Source of the DNA: Phialocephala subalpina
Lineage: Eukaryota; Ascomycota; Leotiomycetes; Helotiales; Mollisiaceae
Assembly: GCA_900073065.1 (NCBI GenBank)
Contig: FJOG01000017.1
Span: forward strand, 678,149-742,148
DNA: 64,000 bases
Reading direction: 5' to 3'
Shown: positions 37,015-48,989 of the stretch, piece by piece
Numbering within the stretch: the stretch's first letter is position 1
Layout of the letters: each line of letters starts with the position of its first letter
Program-made: the position numbers and the translations under genes
The notes under the pieces: model-generated
What the model was told of the DNA's origin: nothing
What the model saw: only the letters and a program-made list of their open reading frames with translations
Database searches by the model: none

Positions 37015-38070
37015 ATGTCAGACCATCACAGACCTCATCGTAAAAGCGCTCACACGCGGTCATCTCGCTCCCGATCACCTCGCAGACACCACGAATCCTC
37101 GCATCGCACGCGCTCTCCTCACAGACATCACCACAGGCGCAAACGCTCGCCCCAAGATGCGCCAAAAGAGCTACCCTTTGCCTCACGGCAGCTGACGAAA
37201 CGAGATTACGAAGCCTTCAAGCCCATGTTTGCGCTGTACCTCGATATTCAGAAGGGAAAGATCCTGGAGGAGATGGACGAGATAGAGGCGCGGGGTAGGT
37301 GGAAGAGCTTCTTTGGCAAATGGTAAGGACCGATATTCGAGTGGCAGATTCGGATATGTATGGGAGCTAGGCTAACATGCGTGAGGAATCGTGGAGAATT
37401 GTCAGAGGGGTGGTATGATCCAGAAACGTTGCAGAAAGCTATAAATTCCGACGCACCACCGAGCACACGACCACGCGAGGAAGACCGACCTAAGGCTGCC
37501 GATACAAGGAACAGGGACTCGAGGCAAGCTGCTGGCGATGAGGGTAGTGATAGCAATGATTCCATTGGGCCAGCGTTGCCTGGACAAGAAGGGAGGGGAA
37601 GCAGGATGGGACCAAGCATTCCAAGGCTGGAAGATCTGGAGTTGAAGAGGGAAATGGATGCCGAAGATAGCATGGCACGTCGAGAAGATGTTCGTTTTGC
37701 CCGAAAGATTGATCGCCGGGAACAAAAGGCCGCCCTCGATGAGCTCGTCCCTCGTGCTGAAGCTGGAACGAGAGAGCGGCAGCTCGAGAAGAAGAAAGAA
37801 GTAAACGAGAAGATGAAATCGTTTAGAGAGAAGTCACCTGGCGCTGCAGAGATTCCCGATACAGAGTTGATGGGTGGCGGTGATGGGATCGAAGGCTATA
37901 AGAAGCAGAAGCAGGAATTTGAGAGGAAAAAGAATGAGAGAGAGTTGAGGAAAGAGGAGATCTTGAGGGCGAGACAGGCGGAGAGAGATGAGAGGCTGCA
38001 GGAATACCGGGCGAAGGAAGAGGGTACTATGACAATGTTGAAGGCTTTGGCCAAGCAGAGGTTCGGATGA
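37015..38070 (+). CDS. conserved RS/RH-rich nuclear-type protein, 330 aa
   Basis: Exons 37015-37322 and 37386-38070; the 63-nt intron has donor GTAAGG, branch GCTAAC and acceptor GTGAG, and restores FFGKWNRGELSEGWYDPETL. Residues 1-48 are an Arg/Ser/His-rich tract (SRSRSPRRHH and similar). A short folded segment follows (LTKRDYEAFKPMFALYLDIQ). The C-terminal half is a highly charged helix with LDELVPRAEAGTRERQLEKK, a DTELMGGGDG turn and a long Arg/Glu coiled-coil ending TMLKALAKQRFG. I recognise this layout as a widely conserved fungal protein without a firmly assigned function. The RS-rich head suggests a nuclear or spliceosomal setting, which is inference. Confidence 0.85.
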
Positions 38071-38510
38071 TTAGGTCAAAGAATGGAATCGATGACTTGG
38101 TATGAGCTTCAGTCACTCTTTCTTCATGCTGATATTATTGGGGCTTGAATTGTGCAGCTACTAACTTGTTGAAGTCAACATCATATGGACTAGCGGCGTT
38201 GTTGCTGCAAATGGTGTCTTGAACCTTATGCTGCACTGCATGAATTGAGGTTTCAGTAGAAGGTAGTTATTCCAACCTTCTATTTACGATCAATTCTAGA
38301 ATGTGATGAGAACATTGTTGTCATATTGCACAAATCCGTTCTCTACTTTTGAGAACGTAATACATCATCCGAAGCTAACTGATCACCTCAGCCATCGATG
38401 ATCTCCAACCTGCCCTTGGACAATGAAGACCGGCCAAGCGCATGGCCAAATTTTGGCTGGACCATACTCTTAGGAGATACGATCAAAACACGGAGCCCGC
38501 ATTGGAACAT
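38071..38510. other. short intergenic region between convergent genes
   Basis: The 3' flanks of the RS-rich gene (+) and the NLR gene (-) meet here. No gene or strong hairpin was recognised. Confidence 0.45.
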
Positions 38511-41500
38511 CTATACGAATATGATGTCACAATCCTGCTCTGTGTCAAACGTCTCATACCGGCCTTCCAGTCTCTGCTGCTGTCCTCCGAGCCTACTTTC
38601 TTCCCCCTCTTTTACAGCAAGATCAACCCAGCTTCCCAAGTCCTCCGCGTCAAAGTATACAACTATCGGAGGGTCGGGATTCAACCCGTTTCTAGGACCG
38701 ATGACGACGGTAGAATTTCCTGACGGCGTATGAGGAGGTATGAACTGAACGGAGCGACTGCGGGCAGAGCGGGGCAAGAAGATTGTTTCTTTAGGTACTG
38801 TGACCGTGAGAGCGATTGACTTGGAAGCAGTTGCCGCTCGCCTCAATGGTGCAGGTTCACAGGGGCCGCACATGTCTGGACCGCAAAAGTCCTGGAATGA
38901 TCCCCCGTTTGTTGTAGCTGGTGGCCTCGAAGGCGCGGGCGGCATAAGTGTATTGCCGTCTTCTGTCAGGCCGATCTTATAGACTCGGAGTCTCGAGCTA
39001 CTCATCGTAAAATACAAATCTGACTCGCACCAGGTGAATGCGAATGGCAACTGCTGGACATGGGACTTCAGTCCGCATCCAAGCTGAAGAGTTGTAGTCG
39101 CTATGAGTTTAGGAGGACTTCTTGTAGGCTTGCTCGTTGCTAACTGCAGGATGAGCACATACAGATTTAAGCACATGATCGGTTTAAGCTGTTTTCGTAG
39201 CCCTTTACCCTTCCTCTTGAGCTTTGGTGCTTTAAAGAAGGTGCTGTCGACTGTTGCCACCCGAAGGAGATTTCCGCATGGTGAAAACGATAGACTTACA
39301 CATATCGGTCGACCTAAGAAACATGTTAGTGAGCGGAGTTCTAGGAAGGCTGCCCTGAACTGGGAAATTGAGATGGTCTTTTCACTTACTTCTGCCTGAT
39401 CCAGTCTTGACCTTCTGCTCAAAATAGCTGTTGGCGTTGAAGTCAGCAAACAAGAGTTGCGAGCCGCTCAAGGGCCAGACAACCAGACTGTGTTTGGGGT
39501 GAATTGCAGGAGCTGAATCATGTAACATCGCGTCATACTTCATGCTGAAATGATACAGCGGTTTTGGTGTTCCCGTACTAGTATCGAAAACCTTCAACTC
39601 TTGACGAAGTTTGAAGCCAATGCTAGATGTCACTCCGAGGGTTCCTACTTGGTCCATTTCAAAGAGTTGATGACTCTTGTCCAAGCACCAGTGGCCTTGC
39701 CTTACGCAGGCATGACAGAGGTCAAAATCGTCATTCACGCATTGGGTGCAGTGATACCAGCGAATGGGACATTTTTTCAAGCACCAGTCGCAATGGATGT
39801 TCTTCGTCCTTGGGGTGATTTCCACAGGATAGGACATAAGCGACTCATGTCGTGCTACTTGAGCAATTGGCGCATCCTCCTCCTCGGATAAATCACTCTC
39901 TATTTCTGAGTCCTCATCAAAGTCTGAGTCCGACGACTCCCCTAAAGCGTCGCTGCCCGATTCGTCATCGGAGGCAATGCTCTTTAGCGAGGCAATCTCG
40001 TCACCGGAAGACACCTTTTCCGAGCACTGGCTGAAAGTATCATCACCAGAAGATTGTTCATCATTGGTAGAGGCTTCACTCCAAGATTCCCCTGGAGACG
40101 AGAGTCCGTCTTGCTCATCCGACTCTTCATCAGTACTCTCTGGCTCTGAAGGTAGACTCATGGAACTGCTGTCCGAGTCTTCATATGGTTCGGGATCAGA
40201 ATCATCCTCCTGCTTTTTCTTCGACCTCCTGCGCCCTAAGGTCTCATCTTCGGACCCAGATTCATCTGTCAATGCTTCTTCGATAGCAGCCCGTAACGCT
40301 CGCATTTTCTTACTCGTTTTGTCGGTTCGGCGCTGATCTTTGGTTGATTTCCTCTTTTCCCTCTGTTGTTTCTTGTAGTCTAGGAGGCGATCTTGCAATG
40401 TTTGAATTCGTCGCACCTCAACCTTCTGGTCGCCTGCTGAAGTCTCTTTCCTTGGCAGTCTTCGGCGACAAACCACGAGAATCGATCCTTGAGTTTGGGT
40501 TTCCTCCCAAGCGTCATTCATGACCTTGTCAGAATAGACCGTCGGGTTCTGAGCAAGTTGCTTCGTCGAGAGATTAGGGGATAGATATGACCCAATTCTC
40601 AAGATCTTTCCTCCTTCGTGCAGTGTGATTGCATCTGGTCGGTCGACGCGTTCTGCGTCAGGAACAAGGGGCCATGATCGGGAGCAAGGAAGTGAGTAAC
40701 GAGCCCAGCGGACATCGTCAACAGAGAACTCCTGCACGCTTCGGCCTTCTAGTCGAGGTTTATCTCCGTCGCCGATGTTCCAAGATTCCAGGTATGCCTT
40801 GCTAATTTCCCTATTGCACATCGTTAGCCATGGTAGCATATGAGTCGTAGTCGGAAGAACGAAAGGGAAACAAAAACTTTGGGGTGATTCCAAGGTTGCG
40901 CAACAGCAGGTTTCTAGTTTGAAGACTGCCACCCAGGTAATCCGTGCCGAAGGAGAAAATAGGAAAAAACGTACCGATCTGTCTGTATCCAGCATACTGT
41001 CAAGCTCCTGCCATCTTCAGAAACCTGTTGGACTCGGCAAACCTTACCATCGGAATCGAGATTTTCCTTATCCTTGAGAATGAAATTTCTGTATCGACTT
41101 GGGTGCTTCGCTAAGAAATGATGCTCGCCAAGTGCGGTCCAGAAACAACGATCGATTTCTCCTTGGAACTGCGCGTAGATCCCACGTTGCAGCAGCTCTC
41201 CCCATTCTGCGGTAAAGGAGAAATATTGTTGAAATAACGGTATATCCTTCATCCACAATGGCAAAGATCTCTTAGTGCTTCGACACTGATCAGTGATTGG
41301 ATCGAAATTCTGGACGAAGTGGCCGATGACATATCGACTTTGAATCTGAATGCAGGCCAGAAAGTTTTTAGAGCGAAGGAACTGCTCTACTGCCGTCTGT
41401 TCGTCGTCCTCAGCCATTGTATCTGCGTGCTTGTCCCAGTATTTTGCCGCGTAAAGCACAAGTTGGTGGGTGTTAACATCTTCTCCGTCTGGCGTGACGA

Positions 41501-43926
41501 AGCCGCCACTAGTGGACTTTTGGAGCAATCCTGAATAGCGGGGTTGCAGAAGATACTTGAGACAGCAGTCTCTCATGATCGTGCTGCTGACAAGCTGGTC
41601 ACTCTCCTCAATGTCCTCAGAATCGTCTGAATATTTCATCAAGAAGACACCGACGGCAGAATGAGAGAGACGGAGAAGGCCATCGCCCATGTCTATTTTG
41701 GATTTGATCAATCTGACCAGTGACATGCAACTTGTTAGAATCTTGTCCGCGTCAACTCTCTTATTGTCGTTCAAGTTGGAGTTGATGGTTGTTCTCGTCA
41801 TCGCCACTCCCTCGATGATCTCGGACATACGAAGTGGTCGTTTAGCAAATGCTATGAGCGAGAGCACGATCCTATTTTGGTCAGCATTGGAGAGGTCAAA
41901 ATATGAGGGCGACGTACTTCCAAAGCGGCAAACTCTTGTCTCCGCGGTCACGCCGCCTGATACGAGCAATAATCTTGCTATATTGATCGTTCATGGTAGT
42001 TGGAAGGCCTTCTTCTGCAAGTGTGATAAGATCGTCGCTGTCTTCAGCCCTGTCTTTCAGGTCTTCGAGCATAGAGCTAGCCCACAAAAAAGATCCTTCC
42101 ACTTCAGTGGATATGGCTGCCGCAATAACTAAACCTGCAAACATGTCTTTATCTCTCGTCGATTCTGGAATGGCTGCAAGTAAGTATTTCTGAATGTCTC
42201 GGGCGGTATCCTCAGTTTGAAGAGGGACCTCAATAATGTTCTCACTCCGATGTCTGTACATATATCGTTGAATCTCGGGCGAGAACTGACTACTACACCA
42301 AAGTCTAACCTTGTCGGGATTTTCAATTGCTTCGCTGGCCAAGAAGTTGACAAAGAGTGGCACCTCCTCCTTTGCACGGGGTATTGGAACATCGCCTTGA
42401 AAATCAGTATAGTCTGCCTCGTCTAAACCATCGAGGAAAATATATGTCAAAGGAAGCTCGTGGATGATAGCTTGAATAAGCTTCTCGATCATCTTCGTGT
42501 TCTCCTTATTGACGGTCAGAAATGGAATGAGTGATTCCGGAAGCTCCAGGCGTTTAGCGGCCAACACTTCAAGCAATTGTTGAGCAAGATTCCTCAAGAG
42601 TTGATTCCGAGAAACGTAGTGGTCCTTCGTTAGGAATTGAAATATTGGTGGATGTTCGTTCTTGTTCGAGATGTGCTCGATTGCGGATGCACAGATGAAT
42701 GATTTTCCAGCTCCATGCCGTCCGTGAAGCCAGAATATGGGACGTTTCGTAGATTCTGCGGACCAAGAGAGGAACTTCTCATGCTGGAGTATCCATTCAC
42801 AGGTACCAGGGTGCCGCTCGGACTTGGCGCTTTCCAGAAGCAAGAGACTGAATCTATTGTGTCCATCCATCCTGTCTATCAATGCTTGAGTCCGCTGGAC
42901 TAGACGAATTGTTATTTCAAGTGCCCAAGATGAGTGGAGAACTTACGAATGAATCTGTGATCTTGTTCTTCTTGCCACGATGCGGCTTTTTGCCTATAAT
43001 TTTGAGCAGCGTCTCGTTCTGCTTTAGCCGCTAGCCTTTCTCTCTCTGCTTCTTGAAACTCTATTTCTGCAAGCTCTCTTGACCTCTGAGCGGCGGCTCT
43101 CTCTTGCTCGGCTTTCGTTCGTTCTTTTGCCGCTTCTGTTCTCTCAATCTCTGCCTTTTCTCTGTCTATCTGAGCAGCACCTCGTTCCAAAGCTGACCTG
43201 ACAAATTCCTCAGCAACGTCCTTCCTGGCTGCTTGGTTTAATAGAGCTTCTGCGCGCTCGCAGATCTTACTTAGCTCCTCGGAATCCTTCTTTAAGTCTC
43301 CCAATATGGCAAGGAGTTTGTGGTCGGTGACTGCGACGTATCTCATCGGATGCTCGATGATCTTGGTACACCGATACCAGAACCTCAGAATCGTAACATA
43401 TGACCTGCCTATGAGACGTCTGACGACATCAGCAGAGTATGGAGAAGAACCATAGAGCATGTCACAATTCGCCAAATCCCAGAGGTGATCTTGAAGGGTT
43501 TCCATGTGAGATTTGATCTTCTCAAATTGTTGGCCGTGTCGTCCAGCGCAGTCGAGAACAATCTTCAGCCCACCCCAAATTAAAGCGGTTGGCATCGGAT
43601 AGGCTTGAATCATTGTGTCTATGACTCCTGTATAATCTTTGATGGCATCAATGACCGGCGTGAAGGATTTGTTATACCATTTCCTCATCCGCTTGTCAGA
43701 ACATTCTCTCATCAGTACTTGAACTGATTCCAGCAGTTCTTCAGGCGTGTGATTCGCATTTTGTAGTTGTATCCTTCCGATGAACGCTGCCTTTCTCTTC
43801 GATTTTGAATTCTGAAGATCGTGCAGGAATTTCTCAAATTCCCGCTTGAATCTAGACAATATGTCAGCCAGTCCAGAACATTAATGGTCGGCCAGAATCC
43901 TACACCGGCTCCTGAGGTACGGCCAT
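38511..43926 (-). CDS. NLR: DUF7708-like, coiled coil, NACHT, ZZ finger, propeller-like C-terminus
   Basis: Seven exons (43926-43904, 43851-42947, 42899-41918, 41871-40975, 40925-40878, 40810-39390, 39313-38511) give one 1,692-aa frame. Order: an N-terminal DUF7708-like helical domain (YTGVIDTMIQAYPMPTALIW); a charged Ala/Glu/Arg coiled coil (about 210-300); NACHT with Walker A GRHGAGKS (369-376) and Walker B IFLDGLDE (463-470); a winged-helix-like segment (IVLSLIAFAKRPLRMSEII, LRLSHSAVGVFL); propeller-like strands; an acidic Ser-rich linker (about 1130-1265); a ZZ zinc finger (about 1290-1337: CDWC, YHCTQC, DLCHAC, GHWC); and further propeller-like strands (CVSLSFSPCGNLLRVATVDS). Fungal NACHT NLRs are STAND NTPases that sense non-self or damage and can trigger cell death. 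All core motifs are intact. Exon 1 (23 nt) and the intron 5 donor (GTTTTT) are the weakest calls. Confidence 0.9.
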
Positions 43927-44634
43927 CTTGTGGTCCGCCAAAGTACTAGATGAAGACTCTCGGCTTGTATAATTGAGATGCTCAACTGCTGCGGCACGCA
44001 AAGGTCAACACCGCAAACAGATCAACGTCGCCTCCAGCCCTCGCCCTTTCATTCAGCCTTGGTGGTGTTGCTGAAATACAAGTCGTTAGTTCTGAAGATC
44101 AATGGACTGCGCCGTAAAGTATCCATGCCCCTTGAGGCAGCTATATCCGTTTACTAGCGTCGATTCATCTTCCACCGAGCCCACCTTTGGCCCGATGCGT
44201 TTTTAACGTGCATAGTGTCGTGGTCGTGCTGACGCTCGCTGCCGCCACATGTATGACCCAGGGCGCAGTTGTGATAAAGCGAGATTTCGGCCAATAGGGG
44301 TCGGGAATGAATTTGGGGGCCATAAACAACCCTCCTCAATTGGTGAACTCTTGGAGGTAAAACCTGCTGAGCACCACACCGAGACCCCGGTAAGGCGAAC
44401 ATGCAGCATTGAGTTTCAAGGGGTTCGTCGCTAAAAATGCATTTGGATTGGGACTCCAGGGGTTGATGGGATGGTTGTTCGGAGCGGCTGAGACAAGATC
44501 AGCCTTGCCTCCTGGGGAGTTGCCCGCTCCCCACAAGATTTAGAAAACAGTCCAAGGCAATTGAAAGACTTCATGAGACTCCAGAATTCGTCCTACTTAC
44601 AGAAGCTTTCCTCGAGTTATTCCGAATCATCATT
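43927..44634. promoter_or_regulatory. 708-bp divergent intergenic region (NLR / AAA ATPase)
   Basis: The NLR start (43926, minus) and the AAA ATPase start (44635, plus) face away from each other across this stretch, so both promoters lie here. No clear TATA box or coding frame was seen. Whether the promoters are shared is not visible in the sequence. Confidence 0.5.
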
Positions 44635-46895
44635 ATGCCTCCTCTCGTCGTTGAAGCTCCGATCAGTAACGCTCCAGTCCTTACAAATGGAGTCAAGGCG
44701 GAAATAAAAGATGTTCCCGTGGAAAGTCCTGAGATCAAGACTGAGAAAGCCAGAGAGAAGATTGTGCGCGTGGATCGAATGTAAGTACGGCATAACCTTA
44801 TGGATTCGAGCATTTCCACTGACAGATTTCAGCTGGGACAAGTAAGTCCATCCGTCACTCGTTTCCGTAATTGTTGGAATCTTATATTGCTGGAACAGAA
44901 AGACCAGATCATTTCGCTACGTAAAGACAGTCAAACCAAAGAAGGAGAAATTTGGTCGATATGTCATTACTGTGGCTCGTAGCATCAGTCTCCAAGGTGT
45001 ATTCGATGGAAAGTACTCAACCGAGATTCGTGGAAATCATGTGTGCAAAGCGTTGTCGGACATCTATAAAGATGTCGATAGCATCTCGTTTACTGACAAC
45101 AAGATCGAACTGGTAAGTGAGGTTTCGCAGGTGCTAGACTCTCTAACAGATTGGACAGGATACCGAGGAGTTGAAATTGCTCTTCCACGCCCAGCATGGT
45201 CTCCAAAAGAAGCTGAAAGAAGTAATGGCGTCTGAAAGCCCTAGTGATGATGAAATCTTTGAGCTCTCGGCCATCCTGGAATTCATCCCACAGCATTTCT
45301 CGCGCGAGTTTTATGAGTTGAGTGAGTTGCCAGCGGGTCAAATTACTTTCGATCTTCTGTGGACGTTGTGTCCTCCTCATGCATTGCTCCTCAGCAGCGA
45401 CGACCTAGGACAAGACCGAGTGCTCCGGGTGAGAAGCTCCGGCTATGCCAAACAGATGGATGGTTCGATCGTATTTATCGTAAAGACTGAATTCGCAGAT
45501 TCTGATGGTAAGCATATCGGCTTCGTTCGATCTGGGTACGCGGATATCAGGGTCCAAGAATTCCGAGGGACCACATCATTGACAGACCTGCCTGCGGCGC
45601 CACTTCATTTACACCCCTCGTATGAAACCATCAAGGCAGATCTGATTGCTCGGGGTGAGAGGATATTAAACCTTCACGGTCGGCACCTACAAGAATACAA
45701 AGGAGCTGCTCTCGGCCCTCGTGATAAGGATGGCAACCGAATCAAGTTCAACGTAAGTCTCTTCTCCAATGTTCCTGCGATTTTCAGGGCATCAGACTAT
45801 GATATCCCTTATGCTGACGACGGACATTCCAGTCGCATGGCCGTGTAATGCTTGACCCGAAGATTTTTGACCAATTTTTGCCGAACAATGATCATGTTCC
45901 AGTCATTCGCAACAGACTGAGACGAGAAAACGTAACAGACGAGCATAGGCTCATGAGTATGTATAAATCCCGCCCTAATTCTACCATTTCGTAAGGAGTC
46001 AAGCTCCCGAAGAGCTTGGCTCCTCGACTCCTCAGCATCCTTTGAAACCAGTTACTAAGTTCTTGTAGTGAATCCTGCCGTTTACGGGTTCAGTCTCGGA
46101 GACAAAATGTGGGGGAGCTTTGCCGTCACTCATCTGCAGGATGTCGAATGGAACGACCAAGTCATCAATGCTCTCGTCCTACCTCAGGATCAAAAGGATT
46201 TCGTTCGCGCGCTCGTGAGGACTCACGGGTTGTCGGGCAATGGAGGCTTCGATGATTTTGTTCGAGACAAGGGGAAAGGTCTGATCGGGCTCCTCGCTGG
46301 TCCTCCAGGAGTTGGCAAGACTCTGACTGCAGAAGCTGTTGCCGAAATAGCACGTCGACCTCTCTACATGCTTAGTTCCGGCGAACTCGGCGAATCATCT
46401 GAATCTGTCCAGAAGAAGCTGAACGAGGTTCTGGAGATCACGGAAGCGTGGGGAGCAGTGCTACTTCTCGACGAAGCAGATGTCTTCTTGGCCAAGCGCG
46501 ACGATGCAAATCTGACAAGAAACGCCATCACATCGATCTTCCTCCGTCAACTTGAATACTATCAAGGTATCATGCTACTCACAACCAATCGCATGGATAG
46601 TATCGATGGCGCTTTCCAGAGTCGACTGCATTTCTGTTTCGAGTACACGGAGCTTAGCATCGCTGCTCGAGAACAGATTTTCCGTTCCTTCCTTGAGAAG
46701 ATAAAAGCTACGGGAGGTCATGTTATCGATGTTAGCGACGAAGACATCCGTGAGCTTTCAAAGCTCCCTCTCAATGGTCGCCAAATCAAGAATGTGATGA
46801 GCATCTCGCAGGCCGTCGCGTTAGAAAAGAAGGAGAATCTGACCATCGATATCATTCATCTCGCCCAGAAGTTCACAAAGACTTCTGTAGGATGA
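44635..46895 (+). CDS. AAA ATPase with DUF7025-type N-terminal region, 637 aa
   Basis: Six exons: 44635-44780, 44833-44841 (9 nt), 44899-45112, 45159-45752, 45833-45956 and 46069-46895. The N-terminal half (TRSFRYVK, FELSAILEFIPQHFSREFYE, VRSSGYAKQMDG, VQEFRGTTSLTDLPAAPL, RGERILNLHGRHLQEYKG) matches the DUF7025-type region that precedes AAA modules in many filamentous-fungal proteins. The ATPase has Walker A GPPGVGKT (440-447), Walker B LLLDEAD (ending about residue 500), sensor-1 TTNRMDSIDGAFQSR and the second-region SGELGESSESVQ. All catalytic motifs are intact. Members of this group are uncharacterised; ATP-driven remodelling of an unknown client is inference. The divergent neighbour is the NLR; the 3' end converges on the OMS1-like gene with a 104-bp gap. 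Confidence 0.92.
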
Positions 46896-46999
46896 GGTTG
46901 CTGTACCAGGAGGTGTGTGGGGCATGGCTATCTTACATTGGGTTGAAGGCCTCGGTGCCAAATTTGTATATACTTTTTTTAAACGGCGGTCCAGTAATA

Positions 47000-48362
47000 T
47001 CACCACCATCCCTTCTTCTTCGTCTCCGTAACCAAGGGGACATCAGTCGGTTGCGGAGATTTCTCCTTCGTGTTCTCTGCCGCAGGTACGAGTTGAGAAG
47101 TCCGTTCGCCCGATTTATCTTCAACCTTCTCTGTCGGGACATTGGCAGTCATTTTTTCTAGTTTCTCTTCAATTTTGACCGCAGGCAGTACTCCAGATTT
47201 TGGTTTCTTGAGCTCAATCCACCATGTTGTCCCTCCATGCCACCATTTCGGAGTCTGAATAGTGACAATTTCAAGCCCACTCTTCTTCACAATATCCCTC
47301 ATGTCTCGATTCCACCAACATCCAAATTGCTTCGCATGTTTCTCCGCAGACTTGTCCAGCAGACCATTAAGCCATTCCCACCTCCCTCTTCCATGCTCCA
47401 ATAACAATATTCGTCCTTCTTCCTCTCTCACACAGTCCCCCAGGTTTTTGAGTAGTGCGACAGGGTCACTTACTGAGCAGAGACCGAAAGTTTGTATGGC
47501 CGTATCGTATCTCCTATCCAGATTCCCACTCCTCTCATTGGCATTCTTTGGTGGTCCGGGAATTGCTCCTGGTTCCGCAGCGTCTGCAATAATCCACCTT
47601 ATGCCCAGTATTCCCGGGAACATTTTTGAGAACTTCTCATGTGCGATTTCGAGCATCTCACCGCTCTTGTCAACAGCTGTAAAACTGCGAACCTTCCCAT
47701 TTTTAATGTAACCCTTATAGTCAACCTTCCCTACCCCGCCAAACCCCTTGAAGTTCCAATCGTAGTAATCAAGATTTCTTCCAGTTCCAATTGAGACCTC
47801 GAGTACGTCTCCCTTCGCTTCAGATACAAGCTTGCGTCGTAGAGAAGATATGCCCAGCGACGTTTCGGTGGAATCAACTATGCTATCGAACGTACGAGCG
47901 ATCTTTTCGTATTGTCTGGAAACATCTTCCTGGGCGGAGTAGTCAGCCTTAGGTGCGAAATCCGGTTCTGGGCTCGGCTGGATGATCAGATAGTACATGT
48001 AGCCCATATAGCCTGATCCGCCGAGTAAAGCGATGCTACCGAGTACAATTGGTATGGAGAGAAATCGGAATGGGTTTTCTTTCGGCTTCGGCGTAGATTG
48101 TGACGCGGCGTTCGATTTCCGTGTTGGCATTCTATCCTCAATCAATATTATTCAGATGTAGGTGGTAGATTGTGGCCACATACTTGTATTCGAGTGGCTG
48201 CTGCTTCCGAGCCTTCTTGGAAGATGACTTGGAGACCTTCGCGGCACGAAAAGCACCGGAATGAATTATTCTTGAACTACTCTTGACAAAGCCACCTTGA
48301 CAATAGACAGTAGCCCTGAGCCTCAGGGCTCTACAGCAGAGTCCAAACATTACTTTGCCCAT
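47000..48362 (-). CDS. OMS1: OMS1-like mitochondrial methyltransferase, 436 aa
   Basis: Exon 1 is 48362-48184 and exon 2 is 48131-47000; the 52-nt intron has donor GTATGT and acceptor GGATAG. The first 60 residues are basic and Ser/Arg-rich (CCRALRLRATVYCQ, SSSRIIHSGAFRAAK), as expected for a mitochondrial presequence. One transmembrane segment (about 86-107, PIVLGSIALLGGSGYMGYMYY) precedes a class I S-adenosylmethionine methyltransferase domain with motif I VLEVSIGTGRN (about 171-181), FTAVDKSGEML, IQTFGLCSVSDP, LLLEHGRG and GCWWNRDMRDIVKKSGLE. These fit fungal OMS1, an inner-membrane protein whose overexpression suppresses loss of OXA1 in yeast. The intron splits presequence and anchor almost exactly at an internal Met (MPTRKS), which could serve as an alternative start. 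The C-terminal tail is Lys/Glu/Pro-rich. Confidence 0.93.
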
Positions 48363-48989
48363 ACCGCCAACCAGCTATACTCTTCGCCTTCCTACAGAAA
48401 TTGAAGCAATCTATCTAGATGGTTCGAGTTCTTGCTGTAACATGCCTCCGTACCGAGTCCGCCGGGAGACTCGCAGACTGGCTTTCAGCTGAAATTTGGA
48501 AGTTGAGCGATCGGTGCTCTCTTGCAGATGGTTGGTGGTGGATTTGCTGTCGACACGAGATGAAAGCTGTGCTCTGATGATTTTTAGCGTCATTATTGAT
48601 GCAAGGCTGCGTGAGGCTGAAAGACCACTGAAATATTAAATCGAGTTTAGCGGTAAGGTAAGCGAGGATAAAAGGCTCCCCTGTCCGACGACATGCTTTG
48701 ACCAAGCTCATCATACGCGCGTTCTTACTTCAACGCATACAATAGAAATCGCTTGTTCTTCAGTGTGGCTTCCAAGGTCTAGCCAGAGATCCACTCACCA
48801 TGCAATGCCAACAGCCGATTGAGGCTTATCACGCAGCACTGTGTCACCCTACACAGCCACTTTCTTGTAATCTCACATTGTCTTCTCTTGCCTCAACCCT
48901 TAAAACAGGAGAACTCTGCACCATCCAACTTAAACCCATCAGATATCTTGATACATGGCAATTTTTGGTCGTAGCGAAATCTCCTGGCC
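48363..48989. other. gene-free stretch
   Basis: The 5' flank of the OMS1-like gene and the sequence before the NLR relic. No recognisable motif. Confidence 0.45.

Noticed and set aside
39950..40340. Ser-rich plus-strand frame opposite the NLR acidic region
   Set aside because: It is the mirror of the Glu/Asp/Ser-codon-rich minus-strand linker; simple codon complementarity explains it.
40811..40995. Start of a separate ZZ-finger gene at an ATG near 40995
   Set aside because: Two in-phase introns link this region to the upstream NACHT exons; the ATG-led frame there reads through intron sequence.
48132..48183. Methyltransferase starting at an in-frame alternative codon near 48145
   Set aside because: An upstream exon with a mitochondrial presequence splices in phase to MPTRKS; the 48145 start would lie inside the intron.
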